In this document: in pieces, positions 1 to 12,496 of the stretch
Layout: each line of letters begins with the position of its first letter
Numbering within the stretch: position 1 is the first letter of the stretch
Assembly: GCA_949752795.1 (NCBI GenBank)
Contig: OX457068.1
Span: 57,973,582-58,037,581 of the forward strand
Direction: 5' to 3'
Length of the DNA stretch: 64,000 nucleotides
From: Hyperoodon ampullatus
Lineage: Eukaryota > Chordata > Mammalia > Artiodactyla > Ziphiidae
Notes under the pieces: generated by a model
The model's input: only the letters and a program-made list of their open reading frames with translations
Told to the model about the DNA's origin: nothing
Databases searched by the model: none
Translations under genes and position numbers: made by a program

Positions 1-1344
1 TCAGCCTTCAGAGAGCATAAGGCAAATGGCACACGCCTAGACCTAGAAACAAGAGACAACACAGGACTGGCTGTCCTGAGTCTCAGGCCTGCCAGGATCA
101 GCACATTAGCGCTGATCTCTCCATTCCACCATTCAAAGAGCAAAAAAAAAAAAAAAAAGATAAAACTAATAAATACAAGTTAACAGGGAAAAGCCAGATG
201 AAGTGGCCAAGTTTTGAATGGATTCTCCAGGGAGCATAGAAAGAGCACTCGTGCTTACTGTAAAACAAATTTTCATCCAGGCCTCTTCCCATCATCCTCA
301 CTAATTTCTCACAAGGAAGAGAAGCTTTCAACCTAAGTTATAAAAGTCTGAAACTTAAAGCCATTTTTTTCTTGCTAGTGATCAAGGTCCCTGTGTGCTG
401 CACATCAATGTCCAACTGTGGAGAGAGGACTCCCACTTCCTGCCCCATGTGCTAAACCCTCCAGGGCAGGGTCTGTCCCTTTGGGCCCCATTCAGCCATC
501 CTGCATTTTGTTTGCCTTTCTGCCTCTCCGCATGGTTAATATACTTATCAGGCATATTCAGGGCCTGCTTCCCAGAAACAGCACTTCTACCCTTCTATAA
601 CTTCCTTCACTGCATCTGCTACAACCAGGGCAAGAAACAAAACAGATTGGGAAACATTCTGGGTCCAAAGCCATTTTGGCAATGCTTGACTATTTGAGAT
701 TCAGAGGAGAGGATGGAAGAAGCAAGGACTTCCCTGATCCAAGCCACGGTCAACTTTTCTAAGAGCGCTGGTAACTGGGATATAGCACTCTACACACCAG
801 CAGAATAACAGCTTGCCTTTAATTTTTACTATGATACTTTGTATACCTATATCTTTCAGTGTTTCCAGAGGGAGGAAAATTTAGAGGTATAAATAAGGCA
901 CAAATCCTGAAATCCTTAACAGTGATAGGACTGAAATCAGATTTATAAAACACAAGATCAAAGTTAGGAACATAGAAATTGAGAAAACAAATATAAGGTA
1001 CCTACTTAAGGAAAACGATCCGAAACCCAGAAAGCAGAATGATAATAAACAATGTTTCTGTGATCAATAATAGTATGTTTTGATTGTATAGATAGTCAGT
1101 ACATGCATATTAAAAATTTATGATATCTGGGACTATTTAAAGGTTATACAGAAAAATCAATCAATGGATTAATTAATCAATATTCGTTTGGGGAGGACAT
1201 CTATTTTGAGACTACTGGGGTATTGGAGAACACAGAGACAGACAACAAGAATGTTTGAATACTTCCTAAATGCAAGGCACTTTGCTAGACAGAAGTAATT
1301 CAAAAGAAAATGTCTCTGTCCTCATGTAAAATGGTTGGAAATAA
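1..1344. other. Unique sequence, no recognised feature
   Basis: AT-rich non-repetitive DNA. A short poly-A run lies near 143-158. Reading frames of 60-100 codons occur on both strands, but they lack a family resemblance, splice context or repeated motif and look like chance. I see no promoter, RNA gene or repeat that I can name. Confidence 0.5.
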
Positions 1345-1560
1345 AATTGTTTAAAAACAAGAGCATTCTCCTTGGAGTCAGTATACTTCAAGTCCAAATA
1401 CAATAACCAAATGCCTTATATCTTACTGAACTTTTGTTTTCTCAACTTAGAAAGGGGATAATAAGACCTACCTTATGAGGTTATTGTTAAGATTCAAGGA
1501 GATAATCTACATAAACTTTCTGACACTGCCTGGCTTACAATAGTTCAAAACCATGAGATA
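1345..1560 (+). repeat. MIR SINE remnant
   Basis: The order of motifs follows the ancient mammalian MIR element in sense orientation. It opens with a 'cttggagtcag' block, continues with a degenerate 'ctcaacttagaaaggggataataa' type block, and then 'cctaccttatgaggttattgtt' leads into a tail with 'actgcctggcttacaatag'. The copy is strongly diverged, as expected of an element older than the placental radiation. It has no coding capacity. Confidence 0.65.
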
Positions 1561-1929
1561 CCTACCTTTGTTTCCCTAGGTAGATTAAATTCTATCCATG
1601 AGAAAGGCAATAAATAATGCTGTGCAGAACATGGCAAGGGCCAGATAAGCAAAGCAGAGATGTCAGGGCCACAGAATTTGAGAATGCTGGTCCATTTTGA
1701 GTGGTAAGGGAAGGATTCTGCAATATTCTGGAAATTGAACTAAGAAGAAATCAGGAGGGAGGGTGGGAATTCTTGCCCTTTGGTCCCAACCTCCTTGCGG
1801 AAAAGGGACTAACACTGTGGTTCTTAGGGAGAGTTGACCCGAATTCAGACAGTTAGAAGAAACAGGGAATTCATAACAGTCTCAAGAGTTAAAAACAATC
1901 ATCATTGAGGATGTAATGCCTGCTATGTG

Positions 1930-2066
1930 TCCTGGCAGAGAGGAGGGAGGAGAAAGAGGAAGAGGAGAAAGTAAAGAGAAGGGAGAGCAAGATGAACAGG
2001 AAGAAGAAAAGGAGCATGAAGGGAAGGGGGATTAAGAGGAAGATGAGAAAGAAAAAAGGGAGTACA
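1930..2066. repeat. Purine-rich tract
   Basis: For about 135 bases the plus strand is almost entirely A and G, with GGA, GAAG and GAGA units and only scattered T or C. The tract resumes after the SINE at about 2274-2328, so the SINE landed inside a longer purine tract. Such tracts can adopt triplex (H-DNA) forms, but no function is shown here. Confidence 0.8.
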
Positions 2067-2273
2067 GGGCTTCCCTGGTGGTGCAGTGCTTGAGAGTCCA
2101 CCTGCTGAAGCAGGGGACACAGGTTCATGCCCTGGTCCGGGAAGATCCCACATGCCGCGGAGCGGCTGGGGCCATGAGCCATGGCCACTGAGCCTGCGCG
2201 TCCGGAACCTGTGCTACGCAATGGGAGAGGCCACAACAGTGAGAGGCCCGTGTACCGCAGAAGAAAAAAAAAA
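2067..2273 (+). mobile_element. CHR-type (tRNA-derived) SINE, cetacean
   Basis: This is a near full-length SINE of about 200 bp. It starts with the pol III promoter-bearing tRNA-like head (gggcttccctggtggtgcag) and has a B-box-like 'ggttcatgccc' about 60 bases in. It runs through the GC-rich body ending 'gaggcccgtgtaccgca' and closes with an A-rich tail. The flanks 'aaaaagggagtaca' (just before) and 'aaaagggaggagtaca' (after the tail) form an imperfect target-site duplication, which fits L1-driven insertion. An in-frame reading frame through it is a by-product of the GC-rich body. Confidence 0.9.
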
Positions 2274-2328
2274 GGGAGGAGTACAAGAAGAGGGGAAGGA
2301 AGAAGAGGGGGAAGTTAGTGCCACAGAC

Positions 2329-5300
2329 ATCACAACTTAGTTTGAAAGGGTAAATCTGAAATGAACTTGTTCAATTCAATCGTTCCATCATCACTGCTAC
2401 CAGATTGAGCTGCTCTGAGAAACACTTTGCTGTGATACATGAGGTGGGTGAGGTTGATTAGCTAAATCTATATAATACTGGGCATGAGAGCTCAACAAAG
2501 GTTTAGTCATTTAAAAGGATGACATTGAGTTTCAGCCAAGGATTTTAAAAATGAATATTCCATGTGGGGAAAAAATACTGAAGATTATAATGATAGAAGA
2601 AAATCTTGCTATAATTATTGCTTCATATGTTACCACCTTCAAGGGAAAATATATACGTATAAAGTGAGGATAATCCCTCATATGGGTTTCCAGATCCATT
2701 TTTTAAAGTGAGCAATCCCAGGTTCAGAGCAAAGGAGCATTATTAAATGATTATAAACTGCAAGCCTTCTAGGGGAACAGCCTCATCTCCAGCATAAACA
2801 TTGTGAAGATCAGGGAAAGGTGATCGGCTCTCTGGGATTTATGGCTCTTGGAGAGCACTGCCCAGGCTGGAAGGGACATTCAGAGGTTAACAGGTACAGT
2901 ACCCTTCCCCTAGGCTACTTCACTTGCTTTTTCATGACAAAATAACATTTTACATGCAAGGTTAACCTGGAGGCAGAATGAGTATTATAAATAGGTGACT
3001 GGAGTGGGGGTGGGGTGGAATGTGGATGTTGCTTCCACTTAGAATCATGAAAACCTCATCTGCACCTGTCTACACCATTTCTGCCTCTCGAGTAATTAGG
3101 GTAGCATCTGATACATTACAGACACTCAGTAAATATTTGTGATGGGAATGAATAATCCCATACTTCCTGGGATTTCTCTTCACTTCTTTGACCTCTCCCA
3201 GGAAATTTAGGATTCAACCACCACCTCTCTGGACCAGAGTTTTAACCATAGAGTTTCTTAATTTCCATCTTTACAATCTGGATTTTCTAATATTTCTTTT
3301 GAAAATGAGGATTTTTTTGTGTGTGATTGCTGCACACTCCCAAAGTTCAGCTGAAAACAGCTTTTCCTGTTATAACTCACAGAAAAATTTTAAATCAAAA
3401 CACTGATAGGATTTCCTGAATAATAATTATTTTGTGGTAAATACAGCATGAATATCAAAGCTGCCTAAATAATTAATAATTTTGTTTCTTCCGTTAAACC
3501 TTCTTTGATATCACTAGCCTACATGGATCTTTATTTCCTAAACTTCTGTAGCAAGTTATGTCTATACAACCTTTGGGATACTTGGCTAATTAGTGTTCTG
3601 TAATTTTTCTAAATGTTTATGAAGATATATTTTGATTCCTCAAAAAGTTTGGAAGCCCTTGGAGCAGGACTGCATACTATGCCTCATTTAAGCCACACAA
3701 AATTTTTTGTGTGTAGTTTTGTAAAGTATGTTTTACTGGTGTGTTTGTATGCCATCAATGTATCTACATATAATAAAACTTTTGAAAGTCAGTCATCTAC
3801 ATGTTTCTAAACATCTGAATGACACTGAAGGAGTACCTAGCCTACCTTCAGAAGGCCAATGTGGACAGGCTCCTCAGAGCTACTGATAGATTAACAGAAT
3901 TCTGAAGACCAAAGACAGAGGAGCTGAGGGAAGGCAGAGATGGACAGTGAATCATCCTCAGACATCCAGGGACAGTATCTAAGAGTTTGAGTTTGAGCAG
4001 AACAAAGTGGAGCAGGACAGAAAAACGGAAATGTCACGAAAGACATAAAAATGAAATAGATTAAACCAATTAGTTCTCTACAATTTCAAAAGATGAAGGC
4101 TAAAAGGAAGGAAAACTCAAGTCCGCCCTTCAACCATAATTTGGAACAATATGCAATATAAACTGATAAACAGAATACTGTCTGATGTGGACTTTTCTTG
4201 AGAACATTTAGAAAATCCAGTAGAATCTCTGACGTTTTTTTACCCAAATTTGTTTGCATACTAGGGAGAGGCTCACCAACTTCATTTCAACATGGGCTAT
4301 TTTAGTTAATAGACACTTTTTTCTTATTTTGAAATAATATGGCCTCCTCAGTTCTACTGGTCCCAGTTCTGTCTTTGGGGATAAGTAAATATAATTTTAC
4401 AAAGTAATAATTACCAAGAACTTTATGTAAAGAAGGCTTTCTCTGTCTCTCCATCAGAAAATTGAGTTACTTCTAGGTGAAGTAGAATGCTGCCATTTAA
4501 ACCCCATTGTTCAACTCCACCTTGCAAGACCTTTGACCTACGGAGGACTTTTGTTCTAATATATAAATAAATACTGAAAAAAATAATCAACCAAGTTAAA
4601 CTGGAAAAGGTTAACATTTCACACAGCAAAATTAAAAGAAAAATTGACTGAAAATTCTATCAATGTTAGTAAGTTCCAAAACTACAAAATTGACCCAGGA
4701 AAAGTACACATAGTAGAAAAAAACTTTGCAAAATAAAACTGAGAATGGTTGAAACTGCATTGTGGGAAAATGTGTTATTGACTGAAAATTGACAAAAGAA
4801 TCTAATTTTCTTGCCCAAATTTTGATCTGGAAAATGTGATCCAGGCAAATTGGACACAGTAGAAATAACTGCCATTAAAGAAGACTCAGAAGCAAGAAGT
4901 AAGACTTTTTTATAGCTTATTGTTGAATTAAATCGATTACTGTAAGTTTTATGCATGAAGATTTGATCCTGAAGAAAATTATTTTAATTAAACAAAATAA
5001 AATTGGGTGTAAAAAAGAAAATTGTAAATGGCTTAACTGTGTCTATAGAAAATTGGTTTTAGTTCACTCTCAAAAGGCTTTCTCAATGAAAATTTATTGA
5101 TTAGAACTTATCATTGTTTGTATAGTTCTGATCTGTTAACATGGAGTTCACATATCATCACTATCTAAATGTTGAGGTCAAAATAGCATTGGGTTGACTA
5201 CCTTGTTCTCCAAAGAGCAAATACTAAAAATTCATATCCCTATAAATAAATAGGCTTCTAGCAAAGTTTAGACCAACATGTGATAAATCTAACATCCATG

Positions 5301-5725
5301 TTAAGGGAATGCTAGGGTCTTTGAAGTCAAATTCTTATTCAGAAACAGAAGGTTCTCTTAACAGTGCATTAATACCTTTCCAGGGTGGCCTCTATAATGT
5401 TCTGATATTTGAGTGCAACAAATTTAGTAAACATATATTTCTTGTGTATCTACTTTGTGTCAGATACTGTACTACTAAATGCTGATGGTACAGACTGAGC
5501 CATGCAGACTCGACCATGTCCTTGGAGTTTATTCAGCAGCCTGCTCCACAGAAACTAAAAGAGATACCCCTAGGATCATTGGAACTCAGAGCTGTCTCTT
5601 ATCAAGTCACAGTGTGTGAGCTCGCTCCCACCAACTCTTTTGTAAGGATAAAAACCTTTGCCAGTGAACATCAAGAATGTTGACAAATGAGATTGACAAT
5701 TGACAACATGGATTTACTTAAAGCA
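2329..5725. other. AT-rich unique DNA with faint old repeats
   Basis: There is no gene or young repeat. Near 3085-3150 a string ending 'cactcagtaaatatttg' looks like the tail of a MIR/L2-type repeat. Near 5420-5530 a 'tgtgtcagatactgtactac' segment resembles the diverged repeat family also seen at 18.4, 26.5 and 30.6 kb. The rest gives no recognisable pattern. The scattered frames (for example 4423-4629 and 4666-4956 on the minus strand) are AT-biased and look like chance. Confidence 0.45.
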
Positions 5726-6242
5726 ATGGTTAATTTTATGTGTCAACTTAACAGAGCTAAGGGATTCCCAGATAGCTGTTAAAATATTATTTCTGGAAGT
5801 GTCTGTAAGGGTGTTTCAGGAAGAAACTAGCATTAAATGGGTAGACTGAGTATAGAAGATTGCCCTCACAAATGCAAGTGGGCATCATCCAATCCTTTGA
5901 AGGCCGGAATAGAACAAAAAAGCAGAGAAAAGATGAAATTCTTTCTGCTTGAGCTGGACCATCCATCTTTTCCTGCCCTTGGACTTCTGCACTCCTGGCT
6001 TTTGAGCCTTTGGACTCAGTTCAAGACTTACACCATTGGCTCCCCTGGTTCTCAGGCCTTTAGGTTTGGACTGGAACTAAACCACTGGCTTTCCAGGCCC
6101 TCCAGCTTGCAGATGGCAGGTCTTGGGACTTCTCAGCCTTCATTATCATGTTAGCCAATCCCTCATAATAAATCTCTTTCTATGTATCTACCTATTAACC
6201 TACTAATTCATTGATGCTTGCTATCGATTGCTAGAGATAGAT

Positions 6243-6275
<33 letters not shown>

Positions 6276-6341
6276 AAGATAGACAGACAAACAGGTAGAA
6301 ATCTTATAGCTTCTATTTATGTGGAGAAATCTGACTACTAT
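5726..6341 (+). mobile_element. Solitary LTR-type repeat (ERVL/MaLR-like)
   Basis: It begins 'ggttaattttatgtgtcaac' and passes 'gggtgtttcaggaagaaact', 'gggcatcatccaatcc' and 'gacttctcagcctt'. It carries an AATAAA-type signal near 6166-6172 ('cataataaatctc') and ends 'tggagaaatctgactacta'. This order matches a common mammalian solo LTR whose exact subfamily I cannot name. The usual end is 'tggagaaccctgactaata'. A GATA microsatellite has grown between the polyadenylation signal and the 3' end. No internal proviral sequence or second LTR is visible. The 105-codon frame inside it is not a gene. Confidence 0.65.
6235..6300 (+). repeat. GATA/GACA microsatellite
   Basis: Interrupted (GATA)n with GATA to GACA drift at its 3' end. 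It sits inside the 3' part of the LTR-type repeat. Confidence 0.9.
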
Positions 6342-6829
6342 ACTTAACCAAAGATCACAGAAGGAAGTAACCATGTTCAGGACCCAGAGCCGAGAGCTCA
6401 GCAATAGACAGACAGAAGTAAAAGGTTTCAGACCCCTAACTTATAGGGTATATAACCATGAGTAGTAACACCCGAGTGAGAGTCCCATCAGACTCTCAGT
6501 AGGAGCAGATTGATACAAAGAGCACAGACACTTCCCAGAGACCATGTCATCTGTGTCAGACACATTCAGCAATCATGGGTCACAACTGCACACTATGACT
6601 ACAGGGTGCAATGCAGTACAATACGGACACTCAGACACAAACGGTTTTCATATATCTCTGTCACACCTCCATGATATTGTACTGGTTCAAGTACATTTTG
6701 AACTCAACACCATTGAACCAGGACAACTGTCCACTGCACAGTTATGACTATCATACTAACAGAGAGCAATAGGTCCTTTCCTCAGAAGCTGTCAATGGAA
6801 CAGGACAGAAAGAAATTACCCATAACTCT
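6342..6829. other. Unique sequence, no recognised feature
   Basis: Ordinary mixed-composition DNA. The 67-codon frame at 6544-6747 has no recognisable similarity. Confidence 0.4.
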
Positions 6830-7310
6830 TATTTATATAGTCTCATGGGAAGATTGCCAATCATCCCTCATTATCCATTCTCTCCTTCTAACCCAATAGT
6901 TGAATTATTAGCTGGGCAATTGGCCATCTAGGTAGGACTACCTTTCCCAAACACAGGATAAATTCTGATCAATGGAGCATTAGTGTAGTTGATGTTGACG
7001 ATTTCTGGATTGTGACCTTAAGAAAAGGGTAAAACCCCTTCCTATGGAAGTAGTGAAAATATAGACAGCTGGCTTGAAATATATAGATGAAGGAGACATA
7101 TTTTCAGGGAGGGGGTGCAAATAATCTTTCCCAATAACGTTTCTCAACCACATGGACTTTTCCCAACCATTCCAGGCACCTTATAGATTTGTGAGCATTC
7201 AAAACTTCCAGACTAGCTTGGACCTTCATGTGAGAGAGAAATTGAGTTCCATTTCTTTGAACCAATGTTATTTTGAGCCCTTGTTGGAACTAAACTGATA
7301 TCAAAACCAA
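6830..7310 (+). repeat. Possible ancient LTR-type repeat
   Basis: Several spaced motifs recall an old mammalian interspersed repeat. They include a 'gctgggcaattggcc' / 'tttcccaaacacagg' block, 'tgatcaatggagcatta', 'cttggaccttcatgtgagagagaaat' and a terminal 'aaccaatgttattttgagccc'. The order is right, but divergence is high and I cannot name the family. Confidence 0.4.
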
Positions 7311-8754
7311 TTAAGTCATATATTTTTGTTTTTGTTTTTAACAGCAATGGTTGTACCTAATGAAGGTCTTTGCATAAGAAAGAATATAGTACAAGGGGTC
7401 CATATTTGCCCCATCTTGTCCATATGTCATCTGACAGAGGATCCCAGATGTAGTTTTAGAAGTTAACAAACTTCATTGTTTGCACAATTTACTTGGGATG
7501 GACTGTTTTAGATCATCAAATTTCTAATTAATTAAACTATTTTGTGCTCTATAGGGACTAAAAATCTTCAGAAAAATAATACATTTTGATGCAGAGATTT
7601 TACCAGACAAAATTTAATCCTTAATAAATTGGATAATACTCCACAACTTTGTTATACTACAAGGCCATTATTTTAAACACCAATAATTTTTATATTATAA
7701 AGAGTAGGGTTCTAATTTTAAATAACAGAAGAGCGATGGAGAACTGAGTCTATCCTATAGTGTGTATTTATTAAAAGTGCTAGTTCATCAGGCACTTATT
7801 GAGCACCTGCTGGCTTTCACCTCTGGTTTCACCACTTCATTGCTATACAAACTTGTGCAGCCTGTTCACTTTTTTGACTTTCTGATTTTTCATGGAAAAA
7901 GTGGTGAGGAGAGGACTCTGGACTCTAGCCATTCTAGCTCTGAAAGGCTATGCTTCTAAGAATGGGACTGAAGCCACAGAACAATGGCTCCTGTCACTGC
8001 CTTAACTTACTCCTCTTTTTCTGTGGGCAACTCATGCTAGAGCCAGATGTCTGCACTTGGAGGTATTTCCCCACAAGCAACATCCTGTAACTGCTCCTCC
8101 ACAGCTTCTTTGACAAGTTGAGATGACCACAATGATGTTGCCTCAGGACTGAGCCTTTTCCATGCTAAGGATATAAATGTGGTATCTGAACCATCAGCTC
8201 TGACTGGACATTACTTCTTGTAATGTGTGCTCTTGGAGTAAAGAAACTTTTGAATTCCAAATTCCATCCCTCTGTTGGAGAAATTGCTTGCCAGTAATTC
8301 TGCTGACTTTCAAATATGGCCTTTGCAGGGTACCCTGCCTCTTCCCCACATTCTACCAGGCCGGAGGTGGTCCTCTGGTCTGCCAAGGCTGTGTTCATCT
8401 GGCCACAGCAAGAATCGTGGTAGGTTAATTAGATACTTCAGGTGGGGTGATAATCCTGCTGCTCAAGATGAAGCAGGTTTGTGGATGAGTTAACCAGACT
8501 CCTCTGTTCAGCTTAGGATTCAGTTTTGAAGATAATCATACACACACTGACATACTGGATCCATCCAGGTCAGAACTCTGCCTCCAAAAGTATCCCTGTG
8601 GGGCATTTGGAGGACACTGTAACACTCACACTGTGTAACAGTGTAGCATCCAGATCAACTTTCCTGTGATAATAGTTTAGAGAGCTATAATTCATGAATT
8701 AATGCAAACTGTTTTAAATACATACATATTTTTGGAAAATAATATCTTTGGAAT
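7311..8754. other. Unique sequence, no recognised feature
   Basis: No repeat or gene recognised. Overlapping short frames at 8165-8493 on both strands lie in a stretch of higher GC (8280-8500). None has a splice-compatible context or a similarity that I can identify. Confidence 0.4.
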
Positions 8755-8905
8755 CCCATTCCACCTTTTATTAGCTACAAAAATTTAGGCAAGCTACTCA
8801 ATTTCTGATTTTGCATCTGAAAATGAAGGTAGTAACTATCTCACATGGTTTATTGTCTATAAAAAACTGAAAACAGTGTTCTCAGTAGGTATTACATATT
8901 GTTTT
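8755..8905 (+). repeat. MIR SINE remnant
   Basis: MIR-type order in sense: 'ccaccttttattagctac', then 'ggcaagctactcaatttctg', a degenerate 'tttgcatctgaaaatgaagg' block and a tail. It lies directly upstream of another MIR in the same orientation. Confidence 0.55.
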
Positions 8906-8954
8906 TATTTTTATTAATGTAAGATAACAATTTCCAAGTGCATGAGCGTGAAAG

Positions 8955-9160
8955 GAAGTATATGATGTCATGGGCTTTGGAGTCGGACAGACCTGACTTG
9001 GAGTCTTATCTCTGGTACTTTCTGGCTACACGACTTAAGTCATTCTGCTTAACCTTCCTGAGCTGTGGTAGCTGGATCTGAAAAAGAGGATATTAATGGC
9101 TACTTTAGAAAGTTGTTGAAAATATATGTGAAACATCAGGCATGTAGTATGTACCAAGAG
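8955..9160 (+). repeat. MIR SINE, well preserved core
   Basis: 'gggctttggagtcggacaga', 'ctctggtactttctggctac' and 'cttaaccttcctgagctg' are clear MIR core landmarks. The 3' part 'gttgttgaaaatatatgtgaaa' and 'caggcatgtagtatgta' completes the order. Confidence 0.85.
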
Positions 9161-10369
9161 ATCCACTTACCCTTCTACCTTCCCTCAGGAGAAGCAGTCT
9201 GAGCTTCACTACAGAATAAATGTGGCTTATGAAGACAGAAACACCTTTCCTAGGATGCAAGAACTGCATTCTTCAGAAGGTGCTGTTGAAAATGACATTC
9301 ACATTCAAAAAATAGAAGTTTTGTTTCCCCAACTGGAAACAATTTTAAAGGTCCTAGTAATAAATGAAGTTTAGCTCTGGTTAGAGTTTCTTTGTGTTTC
9401 TCTCAAAGGATGCACAAAGAAAAACTGAAAGGATAACTGAGAACAATGAAATGGGGCTTTAGAATAGAAATTAGGAAATTCTGTTTTTAGCACAAACCAG
9501 GTAAAAGATAACCCAGACCTGGAGCATATGGTTGATGAGCAGAGGTATTACTGTAGTGCTGGTGATACCTCCCTTACTTGCATACCTTGTCCTCTTAAAG
9601 CCAGCTTCTGATGAAGACCCACATGTTCTAAATAAGAGGCCAATATCCCTAAACTCTAAAGAAATCAGCAAAAGCATTTCCCAACCTAACCACTAAATTT
9701 AATTTCTGAGAGGAAAATAAAAATAAGCATTAAAAGGGATAACTTAGAAGGCCAGGATCGGAAACTTTTACGCATGTAAGACTTGAGAGAAAACATGGAC
9801 CAGTAAGTAAGAGCTTGAGGTCTTCTCTGACTGCTTACTTCCCCCATTTATATATGATGTAAATAGATTAAAGACCAAATATAAAAACAAAGTGGTAAAT
9901 AACATTGGAAAAACTTATAGGAGAATATTGGGCAGGAAAGATTCTCCTATGTAAGACTAAACCCAGAAGACATAAAGGAGAACATCACAACTTATACCAC
10001 TGTGATATGATTACATCATACAACTTATAAACTTTCATAAGACAAAGATACACACAGAAGACAAATTGCAGACTTGGAGTGACACACAATAAGTTGCAAA
10101 GTGTTACCTCAAGAGATGAGAGGAAGAATGAGGCAAGGAGGTAAAAACAGACTTGAAACTTTGGCTCTATGTTATTCTGGATTGTTTGAATTTTATGCCA
10201 CCAGCATATAATTTCAAGGGAAGAGGGAAGCAGGGTGGAAAGAAAGCAGGAAAGGAGGGAAAAGCAGGCAAAGAGTTTTGTCCAGGAACAGAAAAATCTA
10301 GTTGAATCCATGAATAACTAAACTATAGATCGGATTTAGGGAAAAAGAATGACATGAATGAACCTCGAT
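9161..10369. other. Unique sequence, no recognised feature
   Basis: AT-rich DNA without recognisable repeats. Two minus-strand frames (9471-9677, 68 codons, and 9985-10311, 108 codons) show no family likeness and no conserved motif. Confidence 0.4.
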
Positions 10370-10590
10370 AGAGAATTGGAATCCTGACACCACCACTTAT
10401 GAACTGAGTAAACTTAGACAATTCAATCCTTTCTAAGCCTCAAATTTCCTGACTAAATAATAAAGATAATTGGTATACTAATTACCTAACTAGATAATTT
10501 ATTTTTTTAGAGTTGTTAAAAGGATAAAATAAAATGCAATATGTAAAGCCCCAAACACAGTGCTTAAAACATACCATGTTTTCAATAAAG
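10370..10590 (+). repeat. MIR SINE remnant
   Basis: Sense MIR pattern: 'caccacttatgaactgag', 'cctttctaagcctcaaattt', 'gttaaaaggataaaataa' and a tail 'cacagtgcttaaaacat' ending in a 'ttcaataaa' motif. Confidence 0.7.
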
Positions 10591-12110
10591 GGGAAAGTTC
10601 TCTTCACCTTTCTGCTTAAAAGAATGGAAAAAAAAGGGCATTCAAGTGAGCAAAAGGATAGAAGAGGCAATTCAGGTGACAAGGACAAGGTACAGATCAA
10701 GCTAAATAAAACTTGAGGCTGATTTAAGGTGTAGTCAGAGGGTTATAAGGGAAAATCTGAGCTGATCATATGCAAATATGCACATATCATTGTAACTAAT
10801 CCTTTGTTCCCATGTAGCTCAGACGTGTTCAACCAAGGTACGCAGCTATGTTATGCAAGGTGTAGTTGTAGAGCTGCAGGGTGCTGAGCACACAGCATTC
10901 TTGATTAAGGAAAAAGTCAAATTTCTTCTCCTTTTATATACAAATTGGTGCTTATGGCATTCCTTGGTTTCTGGCCACCTAGCAATAATATAACAAATTT
11001 CAAATCTAGGTGTTCTGAAAGAGACATAGTCCAAGGGGAGAAGGATGCACTTGAAAACCCATTAGAAACAGGTGCAGAGTGTCCTTTGAAGCCTCAGCTC
11101 CCCCACCCCCTGTTCTGCCTGAGCGTAAGACCTTATTCCAAAAGGTTGAACAAAAAGGGAAGATAGACTAATGATTAAAAAAAAATCAGATACAGCCTTG
11201 CCCCAATAGCCCACCAATCATACTTTCAAATAAGCTGATCACTTACTGTAGAGGTTATTTAGAACAAAGTGGAGCTCCAGAGTCCATTTATTTGAATGTA
11301 TTTCCATTTCAATCACCCTGCTTCAGAAGTCGCCTCTCCTTCCCGTCACATAAGGTGAACAGATGTGATTTTAAGGACTTACTTCATGAACTTCTGCTCT
11401 GAAAAAAACAGCTATCTGGATAGAGGATTTTTTTTACCTCATTTGGGGCATAAGATTCAAAAATTAGTTCATTTCTGATCCTACTCTTGTGAGTGTATCA
11501 TATTAGCTGCCTTTCAATATCCTTAGTCATAGGTTCTTAGATGAGTGAGTTTTTCTCCACTCTGTGGAGAAATAGATTAAAGTTGTCTGTTCAAGTGAGG
11601 AAGCAGGTATCAAAAAGTTTTTTGAAATCATTCATTTCACTTGGCATAATTATGGGTATACAAAGGAATCCCTCTAACCTAAATGGACCATCTGTTGAAG
11701 TTCCTTTTCCAAAAATGGGAAAGGATAGACCAATCTGAAGAGAACCACCTACATGGTTCCTTGTGCAATAGGTATGCTTGTGACAAAAAGCTTTCTACTT
11801 CAAATGATTAACCAAGGCCAGGGTTGGTGTCTACTCTGAGACTTAATATGGATAGAAATACTGTACATTATGAACATTTAGCCATTCGTTCATCATTCCC
11901 AGTGTATTATAAAAAATGACAACATTGAAAAGAAAGATACAAGAAAAGAATGTGCTGCAAATTTTTACCTTTCCTACCACTAGGGTGAAACAATTGTATT
12001 ATCAAGCAACTTGTCATTTTTGAGCACTTACTATCCTTTTATGCACTGGGATCACCCTGGACACTTGGAGAGAAGACAAGACTCCTGCACTCCCTAATGG
12101 GAAGATAACA
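10591..12110. other. Unique sequence, no recognised feature
   Basis: No gene or repeat recognised. Short frames on both strands (for example 10846-11034 minus and 10945-11166 plus) overlap each other and show no coding signature. Confidence 0.4.
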
Positions 12111-12111
12111 C

Positions 12112-12117
12112 TTACAC

Positions 12118-12152
<35 letters not shown>
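12112..12152 (+). repeat. CA microsatellite
   Basis: (CA)n of about 15 uninterrupted units, preceded by CACACATACATA variants. Confidence 0.95.
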
Positions 12153-12153
<1 letters not shown>

Positions 12154-12289
12154 CCTCAAAAAATATAAGACTATTCTGAATAAATGAAAAATAAATCAGG
12201 TGCAGTTGTGAGGGCAAGGAGCGTATGGGAATTCTCTGTAACTTCCACTCAATCTTGCTGTGAACCTAAAACTGCTGTAAAAAATAGAG

Positions 12290-12321
12290 TCTATTTAAAT
12301 AAATAGATAGATAGATAGATT
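12290..12321 (+). repeat. AAAT/GATA short tandem repeat
   Basis: 'aaataaatagatagatagat' array of tetramers. Confidence 0.85.
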
Positions 12322-12496
12322 TTGAGATAGAAGACCATCTAGAATAAAAATAGGCAGAGAGGTTTCCTAGAAGAGGCAGACCTTGACTTGGGGCTTGGTA
12401 AAGCAGAGAGGTATAACGAACAAAGGTCAGAAGCCCAGAATGTTTGGACTTCAGAGAAACCATCCTTATTCTATCAAAAGGAGCATGTTTCTCGGT

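Noticed and set aside
2067..2273. tRNA gene, because of the tRNA-like head and B-box
   Set aside because: It is the head of a SINE. The fold and the anticodon arm of a real tRNA are not present.
6235..6300. CRISPR-like array of short repeats
   Set aside because: Contiguous tetramers without spacers, in a mammalian genome.
5726..7310. A provirus with paired LTRs
   Set aside because: The segments at 5.73-6.34 and 6.83-7.31 kb are different families. No gag, pol or env-like sequence lies between them.
8165..8493. Three overlapping frames on both strands
   Set aside because: Mutual overlap in three frames shows a stop-poor patch, not a gene.
9985..10311. 108-codon minus-strand frame with a hydrophobic stretch
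   Set aside because: No signal-peptide pattern at the start, no family resemblance, AT-biased composition.
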